Shown piece after piece: positions 1-6,547 of a stretch of 7,537 nucleotides of DNA. How positions within the stretch are numbered: position 1 is the stretch's first letter; each line of letters opens with the position of its first letter. The position numbers and the translations under genes were made by a program. This stretch comes from Calditrichia bacterium (GTDB lineage: Bacteria; Calditrichota; Calditrichia; RBG-13-44-9). Location: assembly GCA_026991005.1 (NCBI GenBank), contig JALXCH010000556.1, positions 1 through 7,537 of the forward strand, given 5' to 3'. The notes under the pieces are model-generated. The model was not told the DNA's origin. It did no database searches and worked only from the letters and a program-made list of their open reading frames with translations.

Positions 1-706
1 GGATGCGCACAATGCGCCTGGAGTTTTCCTGCGAGGCGGTGGAGGTGGCAGGAACGCTATGGAAATGCACAAAAATTAACTTCACACCCCGTTTCATCAT
101 TTTATAGGAAGCCACCGGGGAATCGATGCCTGCCGAAAGGAGCGCCACAGCCTTTTCGCTGACACCCACCGGCAATCCACCGGGGCCCGGTACGCGACTC
201 ACATACAGAATCGCCATTTTATTGACAATCTCGATGTAGCAGGTTGCCTCCGGGTGATGTAGGTCCACCCGGGCGCCGGTTTCCTGCTGAATAGCAGCTC
301 CGATTTGGGCATTAATTTCCGGAGATTTCAAGGGGAATTCCTTCTGCGGGCGGCGTGTGGTTACCCGAAAACTCTCAAAGGAAAGTTGTTTCATCATCTC
401 CACCGCTGCCTGACGGATGACCTCCATATCCTGCGGCAAAATGACTGCCGGAGAAAAATGGGCGACACCAAACACCCGTTGTAAACGCGCCTCCAATTCT
501 TCCCAATTAAACTCCCGGGGCAAATACACCAGCAATCGCCCAAAAGAACGTTCCACGGATTTGATGCCCACCGGCGCCAGCGCCCGGTGAATATTCCGCC
601 GCAATTGATTCTCGAACTGACCACGGTTCTCCCCTTTTAACCCCACCTCTGCATAATGCACCACAATACAGGGTTTCCCATTCAGGGGAATATAAGGTGT
701 TGCCAT
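1..706 (-). CDS. thiI: ThiI, tRNA 4-thiouridine synthase (partial, 3' end outside window)
   Basis: The first 235 residues are visible; the family usually runs to about 390 or more, so the C-terminal part lies beyond the left edge. ThiI adenylates U8 of tRNA and transfers sulfur to make 4-thiouridine in the cytoplasm; in some species it also feeds thiamine thiazole synthesis. Seen here: an N-terminal ferredoxin-like/THUMP region (about residues 10-170, with EVGLKGENRGQFENQL near the start), the conserved GPGGLPVG at 174-181, then the PP-loop ATP-binding motif SAGIDSPVAS at 191-200. The usual motif is SGGxDS, so the second position is Ala instead of Gly. The start at 706 is chosen because AGGAGG (713-718) sits six bases upstream; an in-frame TAG lies a little further up. 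The gene follows the TIM-barrel gene by 85 bp and may share its transcript. Whether a rhodanese domain is present cannot be seen. Confidence 0.93.
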   Translation of the reverse strand, partial: MATPYIPLNGKPCIVVHYAEVGLKGENRGQFENQLRRNIHRALAPVGIKSVERSFGRLLVYLPREFNWEELEARLQRVFGVAHFSPAVILPQDMEVIRQAAVEMMKQLSFESFRVTTRRPQKEFPLKSPEINAQIGAAIQQETGARVDLHHPEATCYIEIVNKMAILYVSRVPGPGGLPVGVSEKAVALLSAGIDSPVASYKMMKRGVKLIFVHFHSVPATSTASQENSRRIVRI

Positions 707-791
707 CTCTGTCCTCCTGTTCAAACGGAGCCCATTCTACAAAAACCCCTTTCCAAAGACAAGAGAAAAAAGAATTGTTCAGCAAAGGAAG

Positions 792-1604
792 TTAGCGCGG
801 TACGCCAGCCGGGATATTCTGTAACAGCGTCTGCAATGTTTTCCGGCTTTCCAGGGGATGTAGTTTGTCCTCGTATTCCAGAACAATCCCTTCTACCGGA
901 ATGCGATTTTTCTCCATGAACCGGAAAATATCCGGATAGGGAACGATACCTTCCCCGATGGAACAAAATGAGCTGCGTAACTGATTCTCATCCCTTACAT
1001 CAATCAAATGAAGTAAAAGGGGCAGGTGGCGGTTGCCGAAATAATTCAGAATTTGAAAGCACCATTCCAGTGCCTCCCGGGGAGAAAACTTCAGGCGCTG
1101 GTGAAAGCATCGGGGGATGTCCAGCACCGGACGCAGAGTGAGTTCACCGGCGTTTGCCAGGGTAAACAAAGCCAGGTATTTCTTCAGATTTTTTCGGGCG
1201 TTTTCATTTCCTTCCAGTTGAAAGTAATTTTCCAGATACACAGTTACCGGTAGTTGCGCCAATTTTCGAATCCCGGCAAGCATTTCCTCCAGATCGGCCG
1301 TTTCATCAAAATGCAAAAGTACGGGTACATCCGGGCAACGATCGAGACATCTCTGGAACAGCCTCCAGAACTCTTGCCGGAAAAATTGAGCATTCAGTTG
1401 ACCGGGTAAATGGAAATAAAAGCGCAGTGTTCCCTCTGCTATCACTTTTTGCATCCACCCCATCTCTTCAGATTTCAATAAAGATTCGGTGAGGTACACC
1501 TGAAGTAGATCGAACCCCTCCTGCACCGCGTAGCGGTAGGCATCTTGCGGATCGAAACTAAAATTAGCCGAAACAGAATTTGCCACACCAATGGGAATCT
1601 TCAT
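792..1604 (-). CDS. Xylose-isomerase-like TIM-barrel protein (sugar phosphate isomerase/epimerase superfamily), substrate unknown
   Basis: A 270-residue soluble protein, the normal size for single-domain members of the AP-endonuclease-2/xylose-isomerase-like barrel. Strand-end motifs appear in the right order for this fold: FHLP at 64-67, LHFDE at 97-101, LENYF at 124-128 (E125 as likely metal ligand), LDIPRCFH at 161-168 (the D..H pair), LHLIDVRD at 198-205, [12 protein letters not shown] at 216-227 (the family's IGEG turn), and IVLEYED at 240-246 (E243 as final acidic ligand). The full set of candidate metal ligands (Glu, Asp, His, Glu) is therefore retained, which argues for an active enzyme, but the reaction (isomerase, epimerase or endonuclease) cannot be told. 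Start at 1604: AGAGGA lies about nine bases upstream, and the next sequence upstream is a G-free spacer. It is upstream of thiI on the same strand, so a two-gene unit is possible. An inactive or non-sugar role is an alternative. Confidence 0.7.
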   Translation of the reverse strand: MKIPIGVANSVSANFSFDPQDAYRYAVQEGFDLLQVYLTESLLKSEEMGWMQKVIAEGTLRFYFHLPGQLNAQFFRQEFWRLFQRCLDRCPDVPVLLHFDETADLEEMLAGIRKLAQLPVTVYLENYFQLEGNENARKNLKKYLALFTLANAGELTLRPVLDIPRCFHQRLKFSPREALEWCFQILNYFGNRHLPLLLHLIDVRDENQLRSSFCSIGEGIVPYPDIFRFMEKNRIPVEGIVLEYEDKLHPLESRKTLQTLLQNIPAGVPR

Positions 1605-1611
1605 CTCTATG

Positions 1612-1811
1612 ATTTCCTCTATTCACCTATTTCCTTACAAACCTTATTCCCCTTACTCCACCCTTTTACCACTCCTCCCCCTCACCCCTATTTACCCTAT
1701 TTACCCTATTTATCCTATTTCCCCTATTTCCCTTATTTACCCTATTTACCCTATTTACCCTATTTACCCTATTTACCCTATTTCCCTTATTCCCCCCATT
1801 CCCTACTTCAA
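1612..1811. other. 200-base G-free tract in the divergent spacer between the TIM-barrel gene and yifB
   Basis: From 1612 to 1811 the plus strand contains no G at all: it is built of C and T with scattered A. G occurs just before (1611) and just after (1812). The minus strand is correspondingly C-free. The tract fills two thirds of the 309-bp spacer 1605-1913 and must contain or adjoin the promoters of both divergent genes. It includes the 9-bp tandem array and, to its left (about 1640-1688), looser C-run/T-run sequence that may be decayed copies of the same repeat. I see no convincing gene here; open frames through it exist only because the repeat lacks stop codons. Confidence 0.9.
1689..1796. 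repeat. 9-bp tandem repeat, 12 units (consensus TATTTACCC / GGGTAAATA)
   Basis: Twelve contiguous 9-bp units. Seven are perfect TATTTACCC (starting at 1689, 1698, 1734, 1743, 1752, 1761, 1770). The others differ by one to three bases (TATTTATCC, TATTTCCCC, TATTTCCCT twice, TATTCCCCC). Five perfect copies in a row at 1734-1778 suggest recent slippage or expansion. On the minus strand this gives a GGG every nine bases, a pattern that could in principle form a long-loop G-quadruplex. The unit length is a multiple of three and has no stop codon, so every frame reads through (YPI or PYL periodicities), which is a by-product rather than evidence of a protein. Confidence 0.93.
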
Positions 1812-1913
1812 GGAATGTTTTTCAAAACCTCACTTGTATTTTTACTAAAAAATGCTAAATTAAAGAAAGGATTCCAAAAGAAGATTTTTTTAATCAATGG
1901 CAGGGAGAAAGGC

Positions 1914-3452
1914 ATGTTTGCTCAAGTACTGAGCGCTGCTTTAATGGGGATTGATGCTTACCTGGTAAAGGTGGAAGCCAACATTGAGGGGCAAATGCTG
2001 CCCGGTTTTGCCACGGTGGGATTACCGGACAGCGCTGTGAAAGAGAGTCGGGAGCGGGTGCAAACCGCCATTAAAAACAGTGGATTTCAGTTTCCCCTTA
2101 AAAAAATCACCATCAATCTGGCACCGGCAGACATACGGAAGGAAGGTTCGGCATACGACCTTCCCATTGCCATTGGCATTCTGGCGGCTAACGGAGAAGT
2201 TTCCCAATCCTTGCTGGAAGACCACGTAATTTTAGGGGAACTGGCGCTGGATGGTACGGTACGTCCCATCCACGGCGCCCTTTCGGTGGCCTGGGAGATT
2301 CGTAAAAAGGGGTTGAAAGGATTCATTTTGCCGGTAGAAAATGCCCGGGAGGCAGCTCTGGCACAGGACATCCAGGTGTATCCGGTAGCCACTTTACGGC
2401 AGGCGGTGGATTTTTTAAACAATCGGGAAGAGATTGAACCTTTTACGGTGGATATTCAGGAGCTGTTTGATGTAAGCAGGCAGTATGCCGTGGATTTTTC
2501 CGATGTGAAAGGGCAGCATCATGTGAAGCGGGCGCTGGAAGTGGCCGCAGCGGGAGGGCACAATATTTTGATGATTGGGCCTCCGGGTTCGGGGAAGACC
2601 ATGCTGGCCAAACGGCTTCCCACCATCCTCCCGGCCATGACGCTGGAAGAGGCGCTGGAGACCACCAAGATTCACTCGGTGGCGGGATTGCTTGGTCGGG
2701 ATCAGGCGCTGGTGGCTACCCGCCCCTTTCGTTCGCCGCATCATACCATTAGCGACGCCGGGCTCATCGGCGGAGGACGCTATCCCAAACCCGGGGAGGT
2801 GAGTCTGGCACACCACGGGGTGCTTTTTCTGGACGAATTGCCGGAATTCAAGAAAAACGTGCTGGAAGTGTTGCGCCAGCCCATGGAAGACGGCAAGGTC
2901 ACCATTTCCCGCGCCCTGCTCTCCATTACTTATCCGGCGAACTTCATGCTGGCAGCCGCCATGAATCCCTGCCCCTGCGGTTACTACACCCATCCCACCA
3001 AAGCCTGCACCTGCACATCGCAGCAAATTCAAAAATACCTGGCTCGAATCAGCGGGCCCCTGCTGGATCGCATCGACATTCAAATTGACGTACCGGCAGT
3101 GCCTTACAAAGAACTGGCCAGCCGCGAGAAAGGGGAAAGTTCCACTCAAATTCGGGAGCGGGTTCAGAAAGCGCGGGAAATTCAATTACAGCGTTTTCGG
3201 GATATTCCCCACCTTTTCTGCAACGCCGATATGCAGTCCCGGGATATTCGTATTTACTGTCGGCTCAATGAGGAAGGAGAGGCGCTGTTGAAGAGAGCCA
3301 TTTCCCGGCTGGGACTCTCCGCCCGGGCGTACGACCGAATCCTGAAAGTGAGTCGCACCATTGCCGATCTGGAAGGAAGCCAGGACATCCTCCCGGCCCA
3401 CATCAGCGAAGCCATTCAGTACCGCAGCCTGGATCGACAGATCTGGACTTGA
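1914..3452 (+). CDS. yifB: YifB/ComM family AAA+ ATPase (Mg-chelatase-like)
   Basis: A 512-residue protein matching the full length of the family (about 500-510). ComM is known as a hexameric DNA branch-migration helicase that helps integrate DNA in natural transformation; members occur in most bacteria. Domains seen: an N-terminal Lon-protease-like ChlI domain (about 1-170, with [15 protein letters not shown] and [14 protein letters not shown]); Walker A GPPGSGKT at 222-229; [19 protein letters not shown] around 270-288; Walker [10 protein letters not shown] at 304-312; a four-Cys cluster C353/C355/C365/C367 likely to bind zinc; [10 protein letters not shown] at 380-389 carrying the arginine finger; and a C-terminal Mg-chelatase helical domain with [19 protein letters not shown]. 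The reading frame stays open far upstream through the 9-bp repeat, but the start at 1914 is chosen because AGGGAG at 1902-1907 is correctly spaced and family homology begins there ([18 protein letters not shown]). No broken motifs are visible. Confidence 0.96.
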   Translation: MFAQVLSAALMGIDAYLVKVEANIEGQMLPGFATVGLPDSAVKESRERVQTAIKNSGFQFPLKKITINLAPADIRKEGSAYDLPIAIGILAANGEVSQSLLEDHVILGELALDGTVRPIHGALSVAWEIRKKGLKGFILPVENAREAALAQDIQVYPVATLRQAVDFLNNREEIEPFTVDIQELFDVSRQYAVDFSDVKGQHHVKRALEVAAAGGHNILMIGPPGSGKTMLAKRLPTILPAMTLEEALETTKIHSVAGLLGRDQALVATRPFRSPHHTISDAGLIGGGRYPKPGEVSLAHHGVLFLDELPEFKKNVLEVLRQPMEDGKVTISRALLSITYPANFMLAAAMNPCPCGYYTHPTKACTCTSQQIQKYLARISGPLLDRIDIQIDVPAVPYKELASREKGESSTQIRERVQKAREIQLQRFRDIPHLFCNADMQSRDIRIYCRLNEEGEALLKRAISRLGLSARAYDRILKVSRTIADLEGSQDILPAHISEAIQYRSLDRQIWT

Positions 3453-3547
3453 AACAAAAACGGTACGGAAATTCACGGGCATTTGCCTTCCTTCCATTGG
3501 TGCTGGTCTGGTAAGAAAAATTCGTAGTTCTGCTTTCAATTTGCCAC

Positions 3548-3579
3548 AAAAAAAATAGGCCTGGCAATCCAGACCTATT
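3548..3579 (-). terminator. Rho-independent terminator for the minus-strand acidic protein gene
   Basis: Inverted arms AATAGGCCTGG (3554-3564) and CCAGACCTATT (3569-3579) pair with one internal mismatch around a 4-base loop. Read on the minus strand the hairpin is followed by eight T (3548-3555). It lies 46 bp past the stop of the minus-strand gene at 3626. On the plus strand the hairpin lacks a good T run, so it may stop yifB transcripts only weakly; no better plus-strand terminator is visible in 3453-3625. Confidence 0.8.
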
Positions 3580-3625
3580 CATAAAATTCATCCCCATTTT
3601 CCCCCAGAACGGGAAGATCAAGACC

Positions 3626-3919
3626 TTATCCCAACAAACGTTTCAACATCTCATCGGTTTCCGAGTCCAGATCGACTTCAATTTCGTCCCGGGTACCATC
3701 GGTGAAGAACACTTCGATTAAACGTTGTTCTGGTCGCCAGGCCTCCTCTGGCCCCATATCTTCATACTCCTCAAACATCATGTAATCCACATCCTCAAAA
3801 TCCTCAATCACCAGGTATTCCACTGTTTCCGGATCCAGTTCCAGTAACTCGCAAATCTCCTCGAACATGGGTTCATCGCGACCAACCACTCGGGATTCCA
3901 TGCGATCTCCTATTTCCAT
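3626..3919 (-). CDS. Small highly acidic protein of unknown function
   Basis: A 97-residue soluble protein that I do not recognise. Composition is striking: 34 Asp/Glu against 8 Lys/Arg, concentrated in LVIEDFEDVDYMMFEEYEDM (36-55), then a more typical beta-like stretch RLIEVFFTDGTRDEIEVDLD (66-85), and a short basic end KRLLG. A single Cys lies at 23. There is no signal peptide or membrane segment. Two stacked starts are possible: Met1 at 3919 with GGAGGG seven to twelve bases upstream, and Met7 at 3901 with AGGAG closely upstream of it. I keep the longer form. The real ribosome sites, the 46-bp-distant terminator and its isolated position argue for a genuine monocistronic gene. A role binding a basic partner or nucleic-acid mimicry is conceivable from charge alone but unsupported. 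Confidence 0.75.
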   Translation of the reverse strand: MEIGDRMESRVVGRDEPMFEEICELLELDPETVEYLVIEDFEDVDYMMFEEYEDMGPEEAWRPEQRLIEVFFTDGTRDEIEVDLDSETDEMLKRLLG

Positions 3920-4100
3920 AGCGCCCTCCGTACTTTATTCGCTGTTTTCACCATTGTTTTCCAAAATAGTTTCCTGAATATCCCCGTATTACTTAAATTT
4001 ACATCCTAAATTCGATTTGGTTCTTAATAAAAAAAATGACCGGAGTCAATAAAAATTTTTTTATTTCTTAAAAATTCCGAAAACGACGCCAAACATACAC
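3920..4100. promoter_or_regulatory. AT-rich divergent spacer between the acidic protein gene and the DUF2809 gene
   Basis: This 181-bp spacer must hold the promoters of both divergent genes, but I cannot assign convincing -35/-10 pairs. It contains a short inverted repeat TGAC-CGGA-GTCA (4037-4048) preceded by a run of A, and an AT-only palindrome AATAAAAA..TTTTTATT (4048-4065). A-tracts of this kind can bend DNA or act as UP elements; that is inference. Confidence 0.35.
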
Positions 4101-4508
4101 ATGAAAAAACGTGTACGCAAATACATCCTGATTTTTTTAATCTTTTTAGTGCCAGTGGGACTGGGCAGTAAATTTTACCATGGAGTTCTGGAACTGTGGG
4201 TACAGAACTCTCTGGTGGGCATCTGGTACGTTTTGTTCTGGGATTTATTCTGGTTTTTCTGGTTTCCAGAGGAACGGTACCTCTTTCGCATCGTTACGGG
4301 TGTACTTCTGGTCACCTCGCTGCTGGAGGTACTCCAGCTCTGGCATCCTTATTGGCTGGAAGTCATTCGTTCCCATTTTCTGGGACGCACTCTGCTGGGA
4401 ACTTCTTTTGCATGGTGGGATTTTGTTCACTATTTTCTGGGAACCTTGCTGGCCTGGGCAATCATGTTCGGATTGCTGCGGCTGGCGCAACGGGTAGAAA
4501 ATTCCTGA
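4101..4508 (+). CDS. DUF2809-type four-helix membrane protein
   Basis: A 135-residue integral membrane protein with four predicted hydrophobic segments (about 8-24, 36-54, 61-81, 108-128) and a basic N-terminus (MKKRVRKY) that fits the cytoplasm-positive rule. It resembles the DUF2809 family (distantly VanZ-like): E76 and Q79 in LLEVLQLW at the end of the third segment, R90, and the signature LGRTLLGTSFAWWDFVHYFLG, given in two parts as LGRTLLGTSF (94-103) and AWWDFVHYFLG (104-114), with Asp107 the usual conserved acid. No biochemical function is established for the family. There is no good Shine-Dalgarno sequence before the ATG at 4101, unlike several neighbours, so expression may be low or leaderless. 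It stands alone, divergent from the acidic protein gene and convergent with rpmB. Confidence 0.82.
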   Translation: MKKRVRKYILIFLIFLVPVGLGSKFYHGVLELWVQNSLVGIWYVLFWDLFWFFWFPEERYLFRIVTGVLLVTSLLEVLQLWHPYWLEVIRSHFLGRTLLGTSFAWWDFVHYFLGTLLAWAIMFGLLRLAQRVENS

Positions 4509-4530
4509 ATTGATAGTAGCAGACAATAAA

Positions 4531-4566
4531 AAAAGCGGGATTTTAACACCACCCCGCTTCTTTTTT
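4531..4566. terminator. Bidirectional rho-independent terminator between the DUF2809 gene and rpmB
   Basis: Arms AAGCGGG (4533-4539) and CCCGCTT (4553-4559) form a perfect 7-bp stem with a 13-base loop. On the plus strand it is followed by C and six T (4561-4566), 22 bp after the DUF2809 stop. On the minus strand the flanking A run (4528-4534) becomes the T tract, 18 bp or more after the rpmB stop at 4585. It can serve both convergent genes. Confidence 0.88.
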
Positions 4567-4584
4567 CTCGAAAAGCCTGGAAAT

Positions 4585-4779
4585 TTAACGAACGGCCTTC
4601 ATCACCTTCCCTGCCTGGAGGCAACTGGTGCAAACCGTCATCCGTTTTGTTTTCCCGTTTACCAGCACACGAACTCTTTGTAAATTGGGTTCAAAACGGC
4701 GTCGGCGCCGGTTATTGGCATGGCTCACATGGTTCCCATACATCGGCTTTTTGCCGCAAATTTCGCATACTTTAGCCAT
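4585..4779 (-). CDS. rpmB: 50S ribosomal protein L28, zinc-binding (C+) form
   Basis: A 64-residue basic protein of normal short-form L28 length, part of the large ribosomal subunit. It starts [20 protein letters not shown] and carries the basic [13 protein letters not shown] stretch (22-34) that contacts rRNA. Cys5, Cys8, Cys50 and Cys53 form two CxxC pairs, the C+ type expected to bind a zinc ion; paralogues lacking these cysteines exist in some bacteria and are used under zinc starvation. The start at 4779 is supported by AGGAG eight bases upstream. It appears monocistronic, with the bidirectional terminator directly downstream. An inverted repeat lies in its leader. Confidence 0.97.
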   Translation of the reverse strand: MAKVCEICGKKPMYGNHVSHANNRRRRRFEPNLQRVRVLVNGKTKRMTVCTSCLQAGKVMKAVR

Positions 4780-4797
4780 CTCAAATTCTCCTGTTTA

Positions 4798-4835
4798 CAT
4801 CATCAAAGAACTAATAATTTAATGATTAGATGATG
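4798..4835 (-). promoter_or_regulatory. Inverted repeat in the rpmB leader
   Basis: CATCATC (4798-4804) can pair with GATGATG (4829-4835), enclosing a second near-palindrome CTAAT..ATTAG (4811-4829). It ends a few bases before the rpmB Shine-Dalgarno sequence. It could be a 5'-UTR hairpin or simply part of the AT-rich promoter; no known L28 leader motif is recognised. The rpmB promoter itself was not identified with confidence in 4836-4940. Confidence 0.4.
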
Positions 4836-4940
4836 ATAAAACAAATTCTTTGAATTTTTTTTGCTCGGAAAAGGCCCCATTTTCAAATCTTATTGATTTC
4901 CCGGAAGTTACCTCATTTTGTTTAACGTGAAACTAATTTC

Positions 4941-4957
4941 GGGAAAATTTTTTTCCC
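4941..4957. promoter_or_regulatory. Perfect palindrome just upstream of the dnaA-like promoter
   Basis: GGGAAAA (4941-4947) and TTTTCCC (4951-4957) are perfect inverted arms around TTT, ending 7 bp before the -35 box. A position next to the polymerase footprint suits an activator or repressor site, or an AT-rich UP element; which one cannot be told. It could instead mark the upstream edge of rpmB control, since it lies in the shared spacer 4780-5101. Confidence 0.4.
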
Positions 4958-4964
4958 AACTCGC

Positions 4965-4992
4965 TTGCATTTCTCGTAAAAAGTGCTATACT
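4965..4992 (+). promoter_or_regulatory. Sigma-70-type promoter for the dnaA-like gene
   Basis: TTGCAT (4965-4970) and TATACT (4987-4992) are separated by 16 bp. Each is one or two bases from consensus. Transcription would begin near 4999, leaving a 5' UTR of about 100 nt before the ATG at 5102. No TTATCCACA-type DnaA box was seen in this spacer, so autoregulation of the usual kind is not evident. Confidence 0.72.
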
Positions 4993-5101
4993 ATTTGCTG
5001 CCGCTGTCCGGAAGAGCAGTTACAACATTCGGCACCTTATTTCAAAAAAAGTATGAAGGTTTAGGGAAGAAACTCGTTACAAGGAAAGGGAAATCAGTTT
5101 T

Positions 5102-6547
5102 ATGGGAAATGAATTGGCTCATTCTCCTCAGGAGGTTCCATCGCAACCGGAATCGGTTCAGGGTAAATGGCAACAGTGCCTCACATTGATGCGAGAGAAG
5201 GTAACCCATCAGGCCTATCAGACCTGGTTGCTCCCTATAATTCCGGTAAATTTTGTGGACAACCAGCTCATGCTGCGAGTGCCTTCTCAATTTTTCTACG
5301 AATGGATTGAATCCAATTTTTACGAAATACTCCACTCTGCGGTAAAAAAGGTATTTGGGCTTCACGCTAAGATTGAATATCTCATCGCCTCCCGTCCGGA
5401 ATCTCAACCGGAGGCAATCAACCTGCAATCCGACACCTCGAATGAAAAGGCGACCCCTCCTGAGAATGCCAGCCCGGTACCGGCTTCCCCCGAGCCGGTA
5501 AATCTGGATGCCCGTTATTCGTTTGCCAATTTTTACGTGCACAACGATAACGAACTGGTGCTACGAGCGGCACAGGAAGTTGCCCGGCACCCGGGACACA
5601 CCGATTTTAACCCTCTATTCATTTACGGACGCAGCGGATGTGGTAAAACCCATTTACTCAATGCGGTGGGTAATGCCGTACTGGAACGAAACAAACGCAA
5701 AAAAGTGCGTTACTACAGTAGCGAGGTTTTTGTTAACGAATATATTTACGCTCTTCAAAGCAAAAAAATTGAAAAATTTAATCAACAATTCTTGAAATAT
5801 GAAGTCGTGCTATTCGACGACATCCATTTCCTGACCGGGAAGAATAAATCCCAGGAAGGGTTGTACTTTTTGCTGAGCGAAATGGAACGGCGTCGCAAGC
5901 AAATTGTGATTTCCTCCAGTTTGCCTCCCTCTCAGTTGAAGGGGTTTAAGAAACGGTTGATCTCATTTTTTAAGCGCGGGTTGATTGTGGATCTGGTTCC
6001 ACCCAGTTACGAAACCCGCATTCGCTGGATGGATGAATATTGCCGCAAGAACAATCTCCAACTGCTTCCGGAGGTAAAAGAGCTTCTGGCACGCTCGCTG
6101 GTGGATGGCCTGCATCAGACCCGCGCGGTGATGGTGCGGATTGCCGCCCAGAGTTCGCTGCTGGGGGAACCGGTTTCCCTGGCGACGACTCGCCGCATCC
6201 TGGAACAAATCGATTCCGCCTGGTTGGAAAAAAACGGTCATTTTCCCTTCCAGAAATCCATTAAAATCGAAGATATCATCAAGGCTGTTTCGGAATACCT
6301 GGATGTTCCGGAGGATTTAATCATCGGATTTTCCCGACAACGGGAGGTATCCTACGCACGACAAATTGCCATTTACCTCTGCAAAGAACTTACCCACCTG
6401 CCCTTTCAGTCCATTGGATATTATTTTAAGGACAGACATTACACCGCGATTTTGTACAACTACCGTAAAATCGCCAACCAGATTCATCAGAACCACATGC
6501 TGGCCGGGATGATTGCCGAAATTAAAAGCCGGCTGTATTTCGATTAA
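5102..6547 (+). CDS. Divergent DnaA-family protein with altered arginine finger, sensor II and DNA-recognition residues
   Basis: 481 residues with full DnaA architecture. Domain I (about 20-97) is typical: WQQCL at 23-27, VPSQFFYEW at 60-68. A Pro/Glu/Ser-rich linker (98-133) follows. Domain III (135-370) keeps Walker A GRSGCGKT (176-183), the helix SSEVFVNEYIYAL (206-218) and Walker B LFDDIHFL (237-244). Changes against E. coli DnaA, by eye alignment: sensor I TSDR is SSSL (271-274); RLKSRFGWGL is RLISFFKRGL (285-294), so the arginine finger R285 is Phe289; sensor II R334 is His338 in GLHQTRAVM. Domain IV (385-481) keeps basic-loop arginines (412, 414, 420), but RDHTT is RHYTA (445-449), losing Asp, His and the last Thr that read the DnaA box. 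No dnaN neighbours it. DnaA-ATP normally oligomerises at oriC using the lost residues. I infer a paralogue that may bind ATP and partner through domain I; a deviant sole initiator is the alternative. The ribosome site is weak (AGGG about 12 bases upstream). Confidence 0.9.
   Translation: MGNELAHSPQEVPSQPESVQGKWQQCLTLMREKVTHQAYQTWLLPIIPVNFVDNQLMLRVPSQFFYEWIESNFYEILHSAVKKVFGLHAKIEYLIASRPESQPEAINLQSDTSNEKATPPENASPVPASPEPVNLDARYSFANFYVHNDNELVLRAAQEVARHPGHTDFNPLFIYGRSGCGKTHLLNAVGNAVLERNKRKKVRYYSSEVFVNEYIYALQSKKIEKFNQQFLKYEVVLFDDIHFLTGKNKSQEGLYFLLSEMERRRKQIVISSSLPPSQLKGFKKRLISFFKRGLIVDLVPPSYETRIRWMDEYCRKNNLQLLPEVKELLARSLVDGLHQTRAVMVRIAAQSSLLGEPVSLATTRRILEQIDSAWLEKNGHFPFQKSIKIEDIIKAVSEYLDVPEDLIIGFSRQREVSYARQIAIYLCKELTHLPFQSIGYYFKDRHYTAILYNYRKIANQIHQNHMLAGMIAEIKSRLYFD

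Noticed and set aside
1689..1796. The GGGTAAATA units as telomeric repeats of a linear replicon.
   Set aside because: They are internal, flanked by ordinary chromosomal genes on both sides; a tandem slippage array is simpler.
1545..1913. A 123-residue N-terminal extension of YifB containing Pro-Tyr-Leu repeats.
   Set aside because: It exists only because the 9-bp repeat has no stop codons; a proper ribosome site and the family's conserved start lie at 1914.
2415..3185. A 256-residue minus-strand open frame opposite yifB.
   Set aside because: It lies entirely antisense to strongly conserved YifB motifs and has no recognisable domain.
4037..4056. The TGAC/GTCA inverted repeat with adjacent A run as a terminator or attenuator upstream of the acidic protein gene.
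   Set aside because: A 4-bp stem is too weak, and its position upstream of both divergent genes fits a promoter spacer better.
4780..5101. A replication origin next to the dnaA-like gene.
   Set aside because: No TTATCCACA-type boxes or clustered DnaA sites were seen here or in 6548-7537, and dnaN is absent; AT-richness alone is not enough.
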